A stretch of 64,000 bases of DNA from Blattamonas nauphoetae (Eukaryota; Preaxostyla; Oxymonadida), in contig JARBJD010000070.1 of assembly GCA_033064195.1 (NCBI GenBank), positions 1 through 64,000 on the forward strand, in the 5' to 3' direction. Position numbers and translations under genes: made by a program. Each line of letters begins with the position of its first letter. Within the stretch, counting starts at the first letter, position 1. The notes under the pieces were generated by a model. It was given only the letters and a program-made list of their open reading frames with translations, did not search any database and was not told the DNA's origin. Shown here one piece after another: positions 9,480 through 16,872 of the stretch.

Positions 9480-10097
9480 TTATTGATTTGGAGATTCATC
9501 GATGAAGTTCTTGATTGTCTTTCCTCTCAAGTGAGGTTTTCTCTTTGCTCTGAACCATTCGTCAAGTCTCGCTTTGTATACTTTATCATCACCAATCACT
9601 CGATAGTGAAAAGGAATGTGTACTTTCTTGTACTCATCAATGAGTTCACAATTATGCTTTCTCAGTTCGTTTTCAACAAACGATTGAGTGTAATGCTTAC
9701 GCTTCATCTTATGTGTTCTGACTCCTTTCATCCATTGTGATGGTTTGATTCTCCATTCAACTCCTTCATGAAGATATTTCACTACTGACTCTGATGTTTT
9801 GTATTCACCAACGAGTTCACAATTCTCACTGTGTAGTGACTCAATGAATTTTTCTTTATTGCAACAGTTATCGAATCTGTGATACATGTTTGGGTTCAGA
9901 TGTGGTCTTGCTCCTTTAATGAAAGTAGGAATGTAAACTCGATAAATCTCATCAGGTTTATCTTCACTCGCATAATCGAAAGTACCATGTGCCAAATATG
10001 AGGTTCCAGAACGATTCAGAACTGGTTCGGTGATTAGTATTAATTTTTCATTCTTTAGAGTCTCGTTAAGTTTGTTTGGTGTAAGCTGATTCGTCAT
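9480..10097 (-). CDS. Two-repeat putative nucleic-acid-binding protein (element gene)
   Basis: 205 residues holding two related segments of about 45 residues. One reads 'ENCELVGEYK…VEWRIKPSQWMKG' and the other 'HNCELIDEYKK…KVYKARLDEWFRAK'. The pattern (Cys-Glu-Leu, then Glu-Tyr-Lys, then a strand and a Trp followed by basic residues) resembles short modules repeated in DNA-binding parts of phage and large-virus endonuclease-like proteins; this is a resemblance, not a proven match. The ATG lies directly behind an AT-rich box (10098-10122, reading leftward), the same as for the other element genes, so the gene belongs to the element. Confidence 0.5.
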   Translation of the reverse strand: MTNQLTPNKLNETLKNEKLILITEPVLNRSGTSYLAHGTFDYASEDKPDEIYRVYIPTFIKGARPHLNPNMYHRFDNCCNKEKFIESLHSENCELVGEYKTSESVVKYLHEGVEWRIKPSQWMKGVRTHKMKRKHYTQSFVENELRKHNCELIDEYKKVHIPFHYRVIGDDKVYKARLDEWFRAKRKPHLRGKTIKNFIDESPNQ

Positions 10098-10122
10098 TTA
10101 ATACAAAATAAAAAAATCAGAT
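10098..10122 (-). promoter_or_regulatory. Same AT-rich box on the minus strand
   Basis: Read leftward this is GATTTTTTTATTTTGTATTAA directly before the ATG at 10097, matching the plus-strand boxes. It ties the isolated minus-strand gene to the element and so extends the element to at least 10.1 kb. Confidence 0.65.
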
Positions 10123-10409
10123 AATAAAAAATTAACGTTTGTTTTGTCAATGAATGAAAAAAACCCTTTAGATTTAAGTTTGCTAAATGGGGTCACTTTT
10201 TTGACTAAATAATTGAATTTGAACCCAAAAAAGGTATCCACCAAAATGCAAGAAAACAAGTATTATCCGGCATTTCGGAATCATAGCTGATTGTACTTTA
10301 AAAATAATACTCTGTTCAATCGGAATTGAGAATCACTATTCAGTTCCCAGTATTATAATTCCCGGACTAATTGCAATCTAGGTAGGTATCGATATTCTTC
10401 TTCTATACT
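10123..10409. other. Right terminal stretch of the virus-like element
   Basis: No gene is visible. The stretch runs from the last promoter box to the junction with the host SPFLNW-family gene. The last bases (…CTTCTATACT) give an AG-initial end when read inward, as expected for Polinton termini. The matching left end and the target-site duplication cannot be checked because the left end is outside the window. Confidence 0.4.
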
Positions 10410-10420
10410 ACTGGCGCAGC

Positions 10421-10950
10421 ATTTTCAAGAGATGGACGTGGATAGAAACTGTTTCAGCAAAAGAGATCGACTGTACATTGAGTGTTATGAAGAGTCGAGG
10501 AATCAGATCAGCTTCGACGAGGGCAAGTCGGAGTTTCTTCGAAGAGGTTGCGAAGAGACTGTCGAGCATCTTCATCGAAGCTTTGATGATGGGCTGACTG
10601 GGAGTGGAAATGAGAACCACAATGGATTGTATGAAATCGGTCAAAGATTCATCTTGAACAGATGCAAGGCGGCCGAGGAAAGCATCGGCTGGCTCTCTTC
10701 TATCCTGGAGATGTACGGATTCCAGAAATGTTACAGCTTTCGCTTCCAGACTGTCATAAAGCACCGGCTGCAACTTTACAGTGGCAATAAGAGATTGAAA
10801 GATAGTTGTCTTTTTCACTACAGAATCATTTGTGTTTTCGGTCCAATTCAGAAAAGGGGAGCAATCCGTTGAAAATGAGAATTGAGGGCGGGACAAATCA
10901 GAGTTTGTTGTACTTGAGGAGGTGCCTGTTTTGATGTAAATCTCAGTCAT
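10421..10950 (-). pseudogene. SPFLNW-family gene, 5' half only (cut by the virus-like element)
   Basis: Reading from the ATG at 10950, this matches the first half of the complete paralogues at 11766-12833 and 15729-16802: 'SFSTDCSPFLNW', 'FQSLIATVKLQP', 'LEAKAVTFLESV', 'SIVVLISTPSQ', 'LVEADLIPRLFITL'. Homology stops within the helix 'IHVHLLKML', about residue 175 of about 355. There the virus-like element begins, and the frame closes a few codons later. The frame is otherwise clean, so the gene was probably intact until the insertion. The family is mostly helical, resembling armadillo/HEAT-type repeats; its function is unknown. Confidence 0.7.
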
Positions 10951-11765
10951 TCTGACTGACTCGGAGAAAAAACTTTCGGTATGGGTCAGAGTGAAACGAG
11001 AAAGAAAGAAACTTCGATGAAACATGTTTTAATTTATGCAACCATCAAGTGAACGACGAAATGCTGAAGAGTGTCAAGACTGACTCCACTGTCGTCAGCT
11101 ATCCTCGCAGCCACCAGACAGCACTGACACACGAAGTGAGCGAAGGCGACGATGTGATGTGTGTCCAGCCAGAATCGTCCCGCTGTCCACTTCCCCGCAG
11201 AGAGAGAACGTGTTGGAAGCGGTCAGAGGCGGAGTCGCAGCTGAAGATCGATTTCAGGGCGACAAGATCGAGTCGCAAGGGAGGGCGTGTTTGGCGCGTG
11301 TCTGACATTCCACGATTCGATGTTCGCGTCAATTTCGGATTGAACCGTCGTGTCGCCCTCGTCAGCATCGTCGAAATCAACAAGAACAATCTCGTCAACT
11401 CCATTTGTCCCGAGTCCTTCGTACAGTCCCCAAATCCAAACCACAACGAACTCGATGTTGTGCAAAGTCAAGCTCGGCAATCACGAGGGAGGGGAAGACA
11501 GTTGCGGGGTGCGCGGCGAATCAACTTCGAACAATGTCGGGAGCGGTTGGATCGGAGACAGGAAGAGGTGTGAAAACTACGTCGCGAGAAGGAGAGTGTG
11601 GCGAACATCCAGCGAGACTGGCGAGAGAGAGAATCCCAATCGTTCCAGCAAACCAATCCATGAGGTGATGCCAGAGCCGACAAAGATCACACACAAACAG
11701 TGTTCGTTGTCCAAATGAAGACACAAACAGTTCGAGGCTTCGCTGGTTGTTTTCTGTTTTTATTC
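10951..11765. other. Spacer between SPFLNW paralogues, with duplicated 3' flank
   Basis: Bases 10960-11015 hold a block shared with the other paralogues just upstream of their ATG (…GACTCGGAGAAAAAA…TATGGGTC). Bases 11600-11750 closely match 15590-15720, the stretch downstream of the paralogue ending at 15729, so gene and 3' flank were duplicated together. Between them are several short overlapping open frames on both strands; one on the minus strand (11223-11480) has protein-like composition ('DIVLVDFDDADEGDTTV'-like acidic run), but I cannot support it as a gene. Confidence 0.4.
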
Positions 11766-12833
11766 TTAATCTGAAAGGTTCATGCCCAGAATGTTGGTCA
11801 ATTCGATCGAGTAGGAAGCAATCCATTCTCCAGAGGTTGTGTTTTTGTCGTTTTGCAGCTTTTCCTCGAAAACATGTTCGAAGCCCTCCATTCTCAACAT
11901 TCTATGCACTGTCTTCCACATCTGTCGCTTGAAGCCCCTTGTTTCGTTCCAATCTCGCTGAATATCGATCATGTCAGACAGAAAAGCCCTGATTGTGTGA
12001 TCATATTCGAAGAATGTGAGACAACTTGGAATCGTGAGGAATACCGGCATATGAAGCACAAATTCCATCGTCGGTTGATAGGATGAATATATTTCGAGGA
12101 GTCTGGCGAGAATTGCAAGAAAATTCTCGGATTGCCCACCATCGACGATCAAAAAGTAGTTCATGCACAAATGGAAAATATACTTCTCAGAAGGCGACAG
12201 AACTTGCTTAAAAATCGTCTCACGAACAGCTTGTTGCTCATTCCCATCTTTGATTCCGAGTTGTCTCAGATAATATGGAGTTGCGAGCCAGACAGTCCAG
12301 TTGATGGTTTTCATGAGATATATGTGGATCTCGATTGTTTCTGCAAACGGAAGAGACTGTAGATTGAGATTGTTGATGAGTTGAGGGAGCAGATCAGCTG
12401 TGACGAGGGTAAGGTGGATTTTTGATGAACAGTTCCAGATCAGAGAAACGAGCATCCCCATTGCCGCTGTGGTGATTGTCTGATTGGGTGTTGAAAGGAG
12501 CACCACAATGGACTGTATGAATATTTTCAACGATTCATCAGTGGTTCGTCCAAGGCTGGTGAGAAAAGCATCTGCTTGTCCTTCAAACTGTGGAGCTAGA
12601 GACTTGAGAAGTTTCACGGCTTTAGCTTCCAAAGAGACATCTAGTTCAGACTGCAACTTCACAGTAGCAACGAGAGATCGAAAGATAACGGACCTTTCGG
12701 ATTCAGTTTTGAATTTATTTTCCTTCCAATTCAGGAAACGAGAACAGCCTGTAAAACATGAAAAGTGGTGAGAAGACAAACCAGAGCGTGCTGGATACGA
12801 GAATCTGCCTGTTTTATTGATTCTATTGCCCAT
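11766..12833 (-). CDS. SPFLNW-family helical protein, complete paralogue
   Basis: 355 residues with no signal peptide or membrane segment, so probably cytoplasmic. Conserved stations are 'GCSRFLNWKENKF' (about residue 30), 'VSLEAKAVKLLKSL', 'SIVVLLSTPNQTI', 'LVTADLLPQLINNLN', 'FLAILARLLEIYSSYQPTMEFVLHMPVFLTIPS', 'QMWKTVHRMLRMEGFEHV' and the C-terminal 'LGMNLSD'. The regular helices with repeated hydrophobic spacing suggest an armadillo/HEAT-like solenoid. Such proteins are usually adaptors, but nothing here shows the partner. The conserved upstream block lies at 12840-12898. From memory the family is very large in Blattamonas; that is recollection, not a search result. Confidence 0.75.
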   Translation of the reverse strand: MGNRINKTGRFSYPARSGLSSHHFSCFTGCSRFLNWKENKFKTESERSVIFRSLVATVKLQSELDVSLEAKAVKLLKSLAPQFEGQADAFLTSLGRTTDESLKIFIQSIVVLLSTPNQTITTAAMGMLVSLIWNCSSKIHLTLVTADLLPQLINNLNLQSLPFAETIEIHIYLMKTINWTVWLATPYYLRQLGIKDGNEQQAVRETIFKQVLSPSEKYIFHLCMNYFLIVDGGQSENFLAILARLLEIYSSYQPTMEFVLHMPVFLTIPSCLTFFEYDHTIRAFLSDMIDIQRDWNETRGFKRQMWKTVHRMLRMEGFEHVFEEKLQNDKNTTSGEWIASYSIELTNILGMNLSD

Positions 12834-13283
12834 TGCGTGAGATTGGAGGAAAATATCTCGTTATGGGTCAGATCAGACCGTGAAAGAAAGAGAGTGAGAT
12901 GAAATATCCGTCCAAAAGGAAGAAGAAAAGTAACCAACGCAGATTGAGACAATTCACGAATGAAGAGAAATTCTCTGAACGAGATGAAAACAAAGTGGAC
13001 ATCAACTCGTCGAAGAACAACGAATTAACGAGAGAGGCAATGCCAAAATCAGAAATCAATGACAAGGAAGAGGAGCAGAACTTCAAAGTGATGAATGAAG
13101 ACAAGCGAGGAACACTCCAGTCTGCTCATGATACGATTCATTTCAGTCGAGGGCAGTTCATTCCCAAATGCTCAATGACTTCGAACGAGAAGATCTTCAC
13201 CAACTCTCCATTTCTGCACGATTACTCGTGGAGCAGTGTTCGGTCCATTCCCGTTGAATATTGTTGATGTTACTCAGAAAAGT
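12834..13283. promoter_or_regulatory. Upstream region of the SPFLNW gene with conserved block
   Basis: Bases 12840-12898 carry the block also found at 10960-11015 and 16805-16860 before sister genes: a GGAGGAAAA-type purine run followed by CTCGTTATGGGTC (plus-strand reading). Because it is conserved in position while the surrounding sequence differs, it may be a core promoter or leader signal. Bases 12900-13283 hold only short overlapping frames I cannot support as genes. Confidence 0.45.
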
Positions 13284-13898
13284 TCAGATTGATTCATCAT
13301 CTTCGATGCCCTCCATTCTCAACATTCGATGCATTTTCTGCCACATCTGTCGCATGGATCCCCTTGTTTTGTTCCGTTTTTGCTGGTAATCGACCATCAA
13401 AAACAAAAAATTATTGATTGATTCATCATCTTCGAAGAAAGTGTGACAGCTTGGAATTGTGAGAACGGCTGGCATACTCAGGACAAAACCCATTGTTGGT
13501 TGATAAAAAGGACATATTTCGAGGAGTTGGGCGAGGAGTGTCAGAAAAGACTCGGATTGCTTCCCATTGATGTTCGAATAGCAGTTGACGCACAAATGGC
13601 AAATGTGAGTGATGACGAGGGAGCAGGGATCGAGAACGGCCATCAATTGGGCGACGAGATGATCTGATCCTTCCGAATCGTCTTCGGAATGGTCAGCTGA
13701 TGAGCGAGGGAGATCCTGAATGTGGGGAGTGAGAGGGAGCGCGGGTTGAAGGTGAACATTGGTGTGTTCAACCAGATTCGCGGCAACAGCGGAGACGACG
13801 TGGCTAGCCGCGAGGTCGGCTGTGTCGGTGTTCCAACTATCGATCTGCACGCCGTTGTGCTCCCTTGTGCTGCGTTCGTTCAAGTCAGCCAACAGCAA
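13284..13898 (-). pseudogene. SPFLNW-family C-terminal part joined to an unrelated acidic segment
   Basis: The last 110 residues match the C-terminal third of the family ('THICHLCVNCYSNINGKQSESF', 'YQPTMGFVLSMPAVLTIPS', 'MWQKMHRMLRMEGIED') but stop about 30 residues early, lacking the 'LGMNL' end. The first 95 residues are different, with an acidic stretch 'RSSADHSEDDSEGSDHLV' followed by 'MAVLDPCS'. That stretch recurs at 15296-15420 on the same strand ('SSADTSDADSEGSEDVV', 'MVVLDHCS') without the family part. So this is a mosaic of two duplicated pieces, probably not a working gene. Confidence 0.55.
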
Positions 13899-14189
13899 TC
13901 GCGTCCTTTCTTCGTGAGCGGTTGGAGTTTGCTGTGATTAAGATTACGTGCACAGTGTGTGATAAGTTAGGGTGTCGTCGGTGAGAGCGACGAAAACAAA
14001 CACTGAAATTCATCTGCCGTCGCGGAGACAGGCAGAGAAATGTGCAGGAGGGGAGTCGAGCACTTCTTCCCCTCATTCTTTCCCTTCTTCCTTCTCTCCC
14101 TCACGTCCATGTCTCCACCATCCGTCATGCTTGTCCACCATCGAGTCACTTCCAGGTATCCTTTCACTCCTTCTCGTCTTCCTCTCGCC
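13899..14189. other. No gene seen
   Basis: About 290 bases of Pyr-rich, low-complexity sequence on the plus strand leading into the 24-bp repeat. Frames here are open only because of composition bias. Confidence 0.3.
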
Positions 14190-14285
14190 TTCTCCCTTCC
14201 TCTCATCCTCCCCTTCTCCCTTCCTCTCATCCTCCCCTTCTCCCTTCCTCTCATCCTCCCCTTCTCCCTTCCTCTCATCCTCGCC
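14190..14285. repeat. 24-bp pyrimidine-rich tandem repeat, four copies
   Basis: Four adjacent copies of TTCTCCCTTCCTCTCATCCT+CCCC at 14190, 14214, 14238 and 14262, nearly identical (the last ends CGCC). All frames on both strands are open through it, producing spurious proteins such as 'SHPPLLPS' repeats. Confidence 0.85.
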
Positions 14286-14570
14286 TCCTTTTCTCCTCTT
14301 CTGACATCTCACCTTTCCACTCCTCCCATTCTCATTCTCTCAATCGTCTTCGCCGCCTAGTTCTTTCACGTGATCACTGTCGTTTCTCACCTTCCTCGTT
14401 CTTCCTTCACTTCCCATCAATTTGGCGTGCAGTCTTGGATGACGAATGAAGAGAGGAGTGAAGGGTGTCGATCTCGCTAAAGAGTCAAAGAAAAAGAAGG
14501 AGGCAGACAGTCGAGGCGAGCATTGCATGTGCTGCGAATGAACAGGTACAAGCAGAAGCTACACCGAGAG

Positions 14571-15289
14571 AGGTGAGGGGAGTGGGAGGGTGTGGGTGGT
14601 GAGGGAGAGGAAGAGGGGAGTGGGAGGGTGTGGGTGGTGAGGGAGGCAGAGGGAGTGGGAGGGTGTGGTGGTGAGGGAGGCAGAGGGAGTGGGAGGGTGT
14701 GGGTGGTGAGGGAGAGGCAGAGGGAGTGGGAGGGTGTGGGTGGTGAGGGAGAGGCAGAGGGAGTGGGAGGGTGTGGGTGGTGAGGGAGAGGCAGAGGGGA
14801 GTGGGAGGGGTGGGTGGTGAGGGAGAGGCAGAGGGAGTGGGAGGGTGTGGGTGGTGAGGGAGAGGCAGAGGGAGTGGGAGGGTGTGGGTGGTGAGGGAGA
14901 GGCAGAGGGAGTGGGAGGGTGTGGGTGGTGAGGGAGAGGCAGAGGGAGTGGGAGGGTGTGGGTGGTGAGGGAGAGGCAGAGGGGAGTGGGAGGGGTGGGT
15001 GGTGAGGGAGAGGCAGAGGGAGTGGGAGGGTGTGGGTGGTGAGGGAGAGGCAGAGGGGAGTGCGAGGGTGTGAGTGGTGAAGGGAGAGGCAGAGGAGTGG
15101 GAGGGTGTGGGTGGTGAGGGAGAGGAAGAGGGGAGTGGGAGGGTGTGGGTGGTGAGGAAGAGGCAGAGGGGAGTGGGAGGGTGTGGGTGGTGAGGGAGAG
15201 GCAGAGGGAGTGGGAGGGTGTGGGTGGTGAGGGAGAGGCAGAGGGAGTGGGAGGGTGTGGGTGGTGAGGGAGAGGCAGAGGGGAGAAGG
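14571..15289. repeat. 37-bp G-rich minisatellite, about 19 units
   Basis: The usual unit is GAGGGAGAGGCAGAGGGAGT followed by GGGAGGGTGTGGGTGGT, 37 bp, with length variants of 33-41 bp. Each full unit contains GGGAGTGGGAGGGTGTGGG, which fits the canonical four-run G-quadruplex pattern (loops 3, 1, 3). All guanine runs are on the plus strand. The array lies between two copies of a duplicated segment (13598-13725 and 15296-15420), so it expanded inside a duplicated region. The long minus-strand frames across it ('PSPPTPSHS' repeats) are an artefact of the repeat. Confidence 0.9.
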
Positions 15290-15295
15290 CGAGCG

Positions 15296-15728
15296 TGGGT
15301 GGCGATGGAGCAGTGATCGAGAACGACCATGAATTCGGTGACGACATCTTCCGATCCTTCCGAATCGGCATCGGAAGTGTCAGCTGATGAGCGAGGGAGA
15401 TCCAGATTGAGGAGTTCGAGAGGCAGATTGTTTCTGAAAACCCATCAAGCGATTGTAATCAATTTTCAAGAGACACCAACCACCACCAATCCTCACCATC
15501 CATCCATCACCTTCCAGAAAGGAGCAGTGGGAGCAGGGCGAGTGTGGCGGCGAAGGAGAAGGAGAGTGTGGCGACCATCGAGCGAGACTGGAGAGAGTGA
15601 ATCCCAACCTGTCTGGCAAACCAAACCATGAGGTGATGCCAGAGCTGACGAAGATCATACACAAACAGAGCTTGCAGTCCAAATGAAGACACAAACAGTT
15701 CGAAACGTTTGCTGCTTCATGTCTGTTT
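15296..15728 (-). pseudogene. Duplicated acidic segment and 3' flank of SPFLNW genes
   Basis: Bases 15296-15420 repeat the acidic segment of 13598-13725 ('SSADTSDADSEGSEDVV', 'MVVLDHCS' on the minus strand). Bases 15590-15720 repeat the 3' flank seen at 11600-11750. No continuous gene is present; it is the wreck of tandem duplication. Confidence 0.45.
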
Positions 15729-16802
15729 CTATTCCGGTTCCGGAAGGTTCATGCCGAGCAGGTTGTTCCAAAGGATCGAGTCGGAAACAAGGGATCTTCC
15801 ATACGATGAAGTTTTATCGTTTCCCAGCTTAGCTTCGATCACATCGTCGATGCCCTCCATTCTCAATAGTCGATGCAATGTCTTCCACATCTGTCGCACT
15901 TTCCCGCTTTGATCATTCCATTCCCGCTGGGTACCGACCATGAAATACAAACAAGCACAGATTGAGCGTTCAGTTTCGAAGAATGTGAGACAACTTGGGA
16001 TCGTGAGAAAGAGAGGCATATGTAGAACAAATTCCATTGTCGGTTGATAATAAGGACATATTTCGAGGAGTTGGGTGAGGAATATCAGAAAAAGGATGGA
16101 TTGCGCACCATCGACAATCGAATAGCGGTTCATGCACAAATGAGAAATATACTGCACCGAAGGCACAAGAACTTGTTGGAAAGTTATCTCTTGAACAGCT
16201 TGTTGTTCGTCATCATCTTCAATTCCGAGTCGTGCGAGACCATTCGGAGTTGCAGGCCAGAGAGAATTGTGGATGATTTTCATGACGTTGATGTGGATAT
16301 CGACCGCATCTGCGAATGAAATAGACAGTGGATGGAGAGTTATGATGAGACGATGAATTAGATCAGCTTTGACGAGGGTAAGTCGGATTTTGGTTGAACT
16401 GTTCGTGAACAATGTTTCGAGCATCTTCATTGTTTCTGTGGTGATGATCTGATTGGGTGTGGAAATGAGCACCTCAATGGACTGTACGAAATCTGTCAAT
16501 GAATCATCGAAGAACGATGCAAGGCTGTTGAGAAAAGCGTCGGCTGATGACTGAGTCACAGGAGACACAGATTTTAGAAATTGAACGGCTTTCGCTTCCA
16601 GAGAGTCATCAAGTGAAGGCTGGGACTTCACTGTGGCAACGAGAGATCGAAAGACAATGGCCTTTTCATGTTCAGATTCAAATTCTTCTTTGTTCCAATT
16701 TAGGAATGGAGAACAATCTGTTGAGAATGACAAATGAGATGTAGACAAACCAGAACATGTATTGTCAAGAGAGGCGTCCGGATCGGGATTTAAATCCGGC
16801 AT
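15729..16802 (-). CDS. SPFLNW-family helical protein, complete paralogue
   Basis: 357 residues from the ATG at 16802. I prefer this to the in-frame upstream ATGs because it matches the start of the paralogue at 10950 and lies just inside the conserved upstream block (16805-16860). Stations: 'SFSTDCSPFLNWNKEEF', 'VFRSLVATVKSQPSLDDSLEAKAVQFLKSV', 'LVKADLIHRLIITLHPLSISFADAVDIH', 'YQPTMEFVLHMPLFLTIPS', 'RQMWKTLHRLLRMEGIDDV', end 'LGMNLPEPE'. All-helical by eye, no membrane segment. It is head-to-head with the beta-helix receptor gene starting at 16873, with only 70 bases between them, so the two may share control sequences. Confidence 0.8.
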   Translation of the reverse strand: MPDLNPDPDASLDNTCSGLSTSHLSFSTDCSPFLNWNKEEFESEHEKAIVFRSLVATVKSQPSLDDSLEAKAVQFLKSVSPVTQSSADAFLNSLASFFDDSLTDFVQSIEVLISTPNQIITTETMKMLETLFTNSSTKIRLTLVKADLIHRLIITLHPLSISFADAVDIHINVMKIIHNSLWPATPNGLARLGIEDDDEQQAVQEITFQQVLVPSVQYISHLCMNRYSIVDGAQSILFLIFLTQLLEICPYYQPTMEFVLHMPLFLTIPSCLTFFETERSICACLYFMVGTQREWNDQSGKVRQMWKTLHRLLRMEGIDDVIEAKLGNDKTSSYGRSLVSDSILWNNLLGMNLPEPE

Positions 16803-16872
16803 TTTGATTGACTCGGAGAAAAAAACACTCGTTATGGGTCTTTGAAAAGAAAAGCTGCCCAGTTGTTCCTGA
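16803..16872. promoter_or_regulatory. 70-bp divergent intergenic region
   Basis: It contains the conserved block GACTCGGAGAAAAAAACACT then CGTTATGGGTC found upstream of other SPFLNW genes, and must also serve the receptor gene starting at 16873. Confidence 0.5.

Larger units (their letters stand above)
1..10409. mobile_element. Polinton/Maverick-like virus-like element (right-hand part)
   Basis: Virus-like element treated as a fossil. Parts seen, left to right: retroviral-type integrase, small coiled-coil protein, packaging ATPase (minus strand), two unknowns, two small hydrophobic proteins, two related capsid-like proteins, another unknown, a 690-base gene-free stretch and a minus-strand repeat protein. 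The combination of integrase, ATPase and capsid-like genes is typical of Polintons and their relatives. A protein-primed DNA polymerase and a protease are not in view; the left end lies outside the window. The right end is placed near 10409, where homology of the flanking host gene resumes at about 10421. The terminal bases there (…TATACT) fit the AG…CT ends known for Polintons. What is visible looks largely whole, with perhaps one or two breaks, suggesting a fairly recent insertion. Confidence 0.8.

Noticed and set aside
14485-15371. Minus-strand frames of 270-281 codons ('SPSPPTPSHS' repeats)
   Set aside because: They are open only because the 37-bp repeat lacks stops in that strand; both frames give the same low-complexity string.
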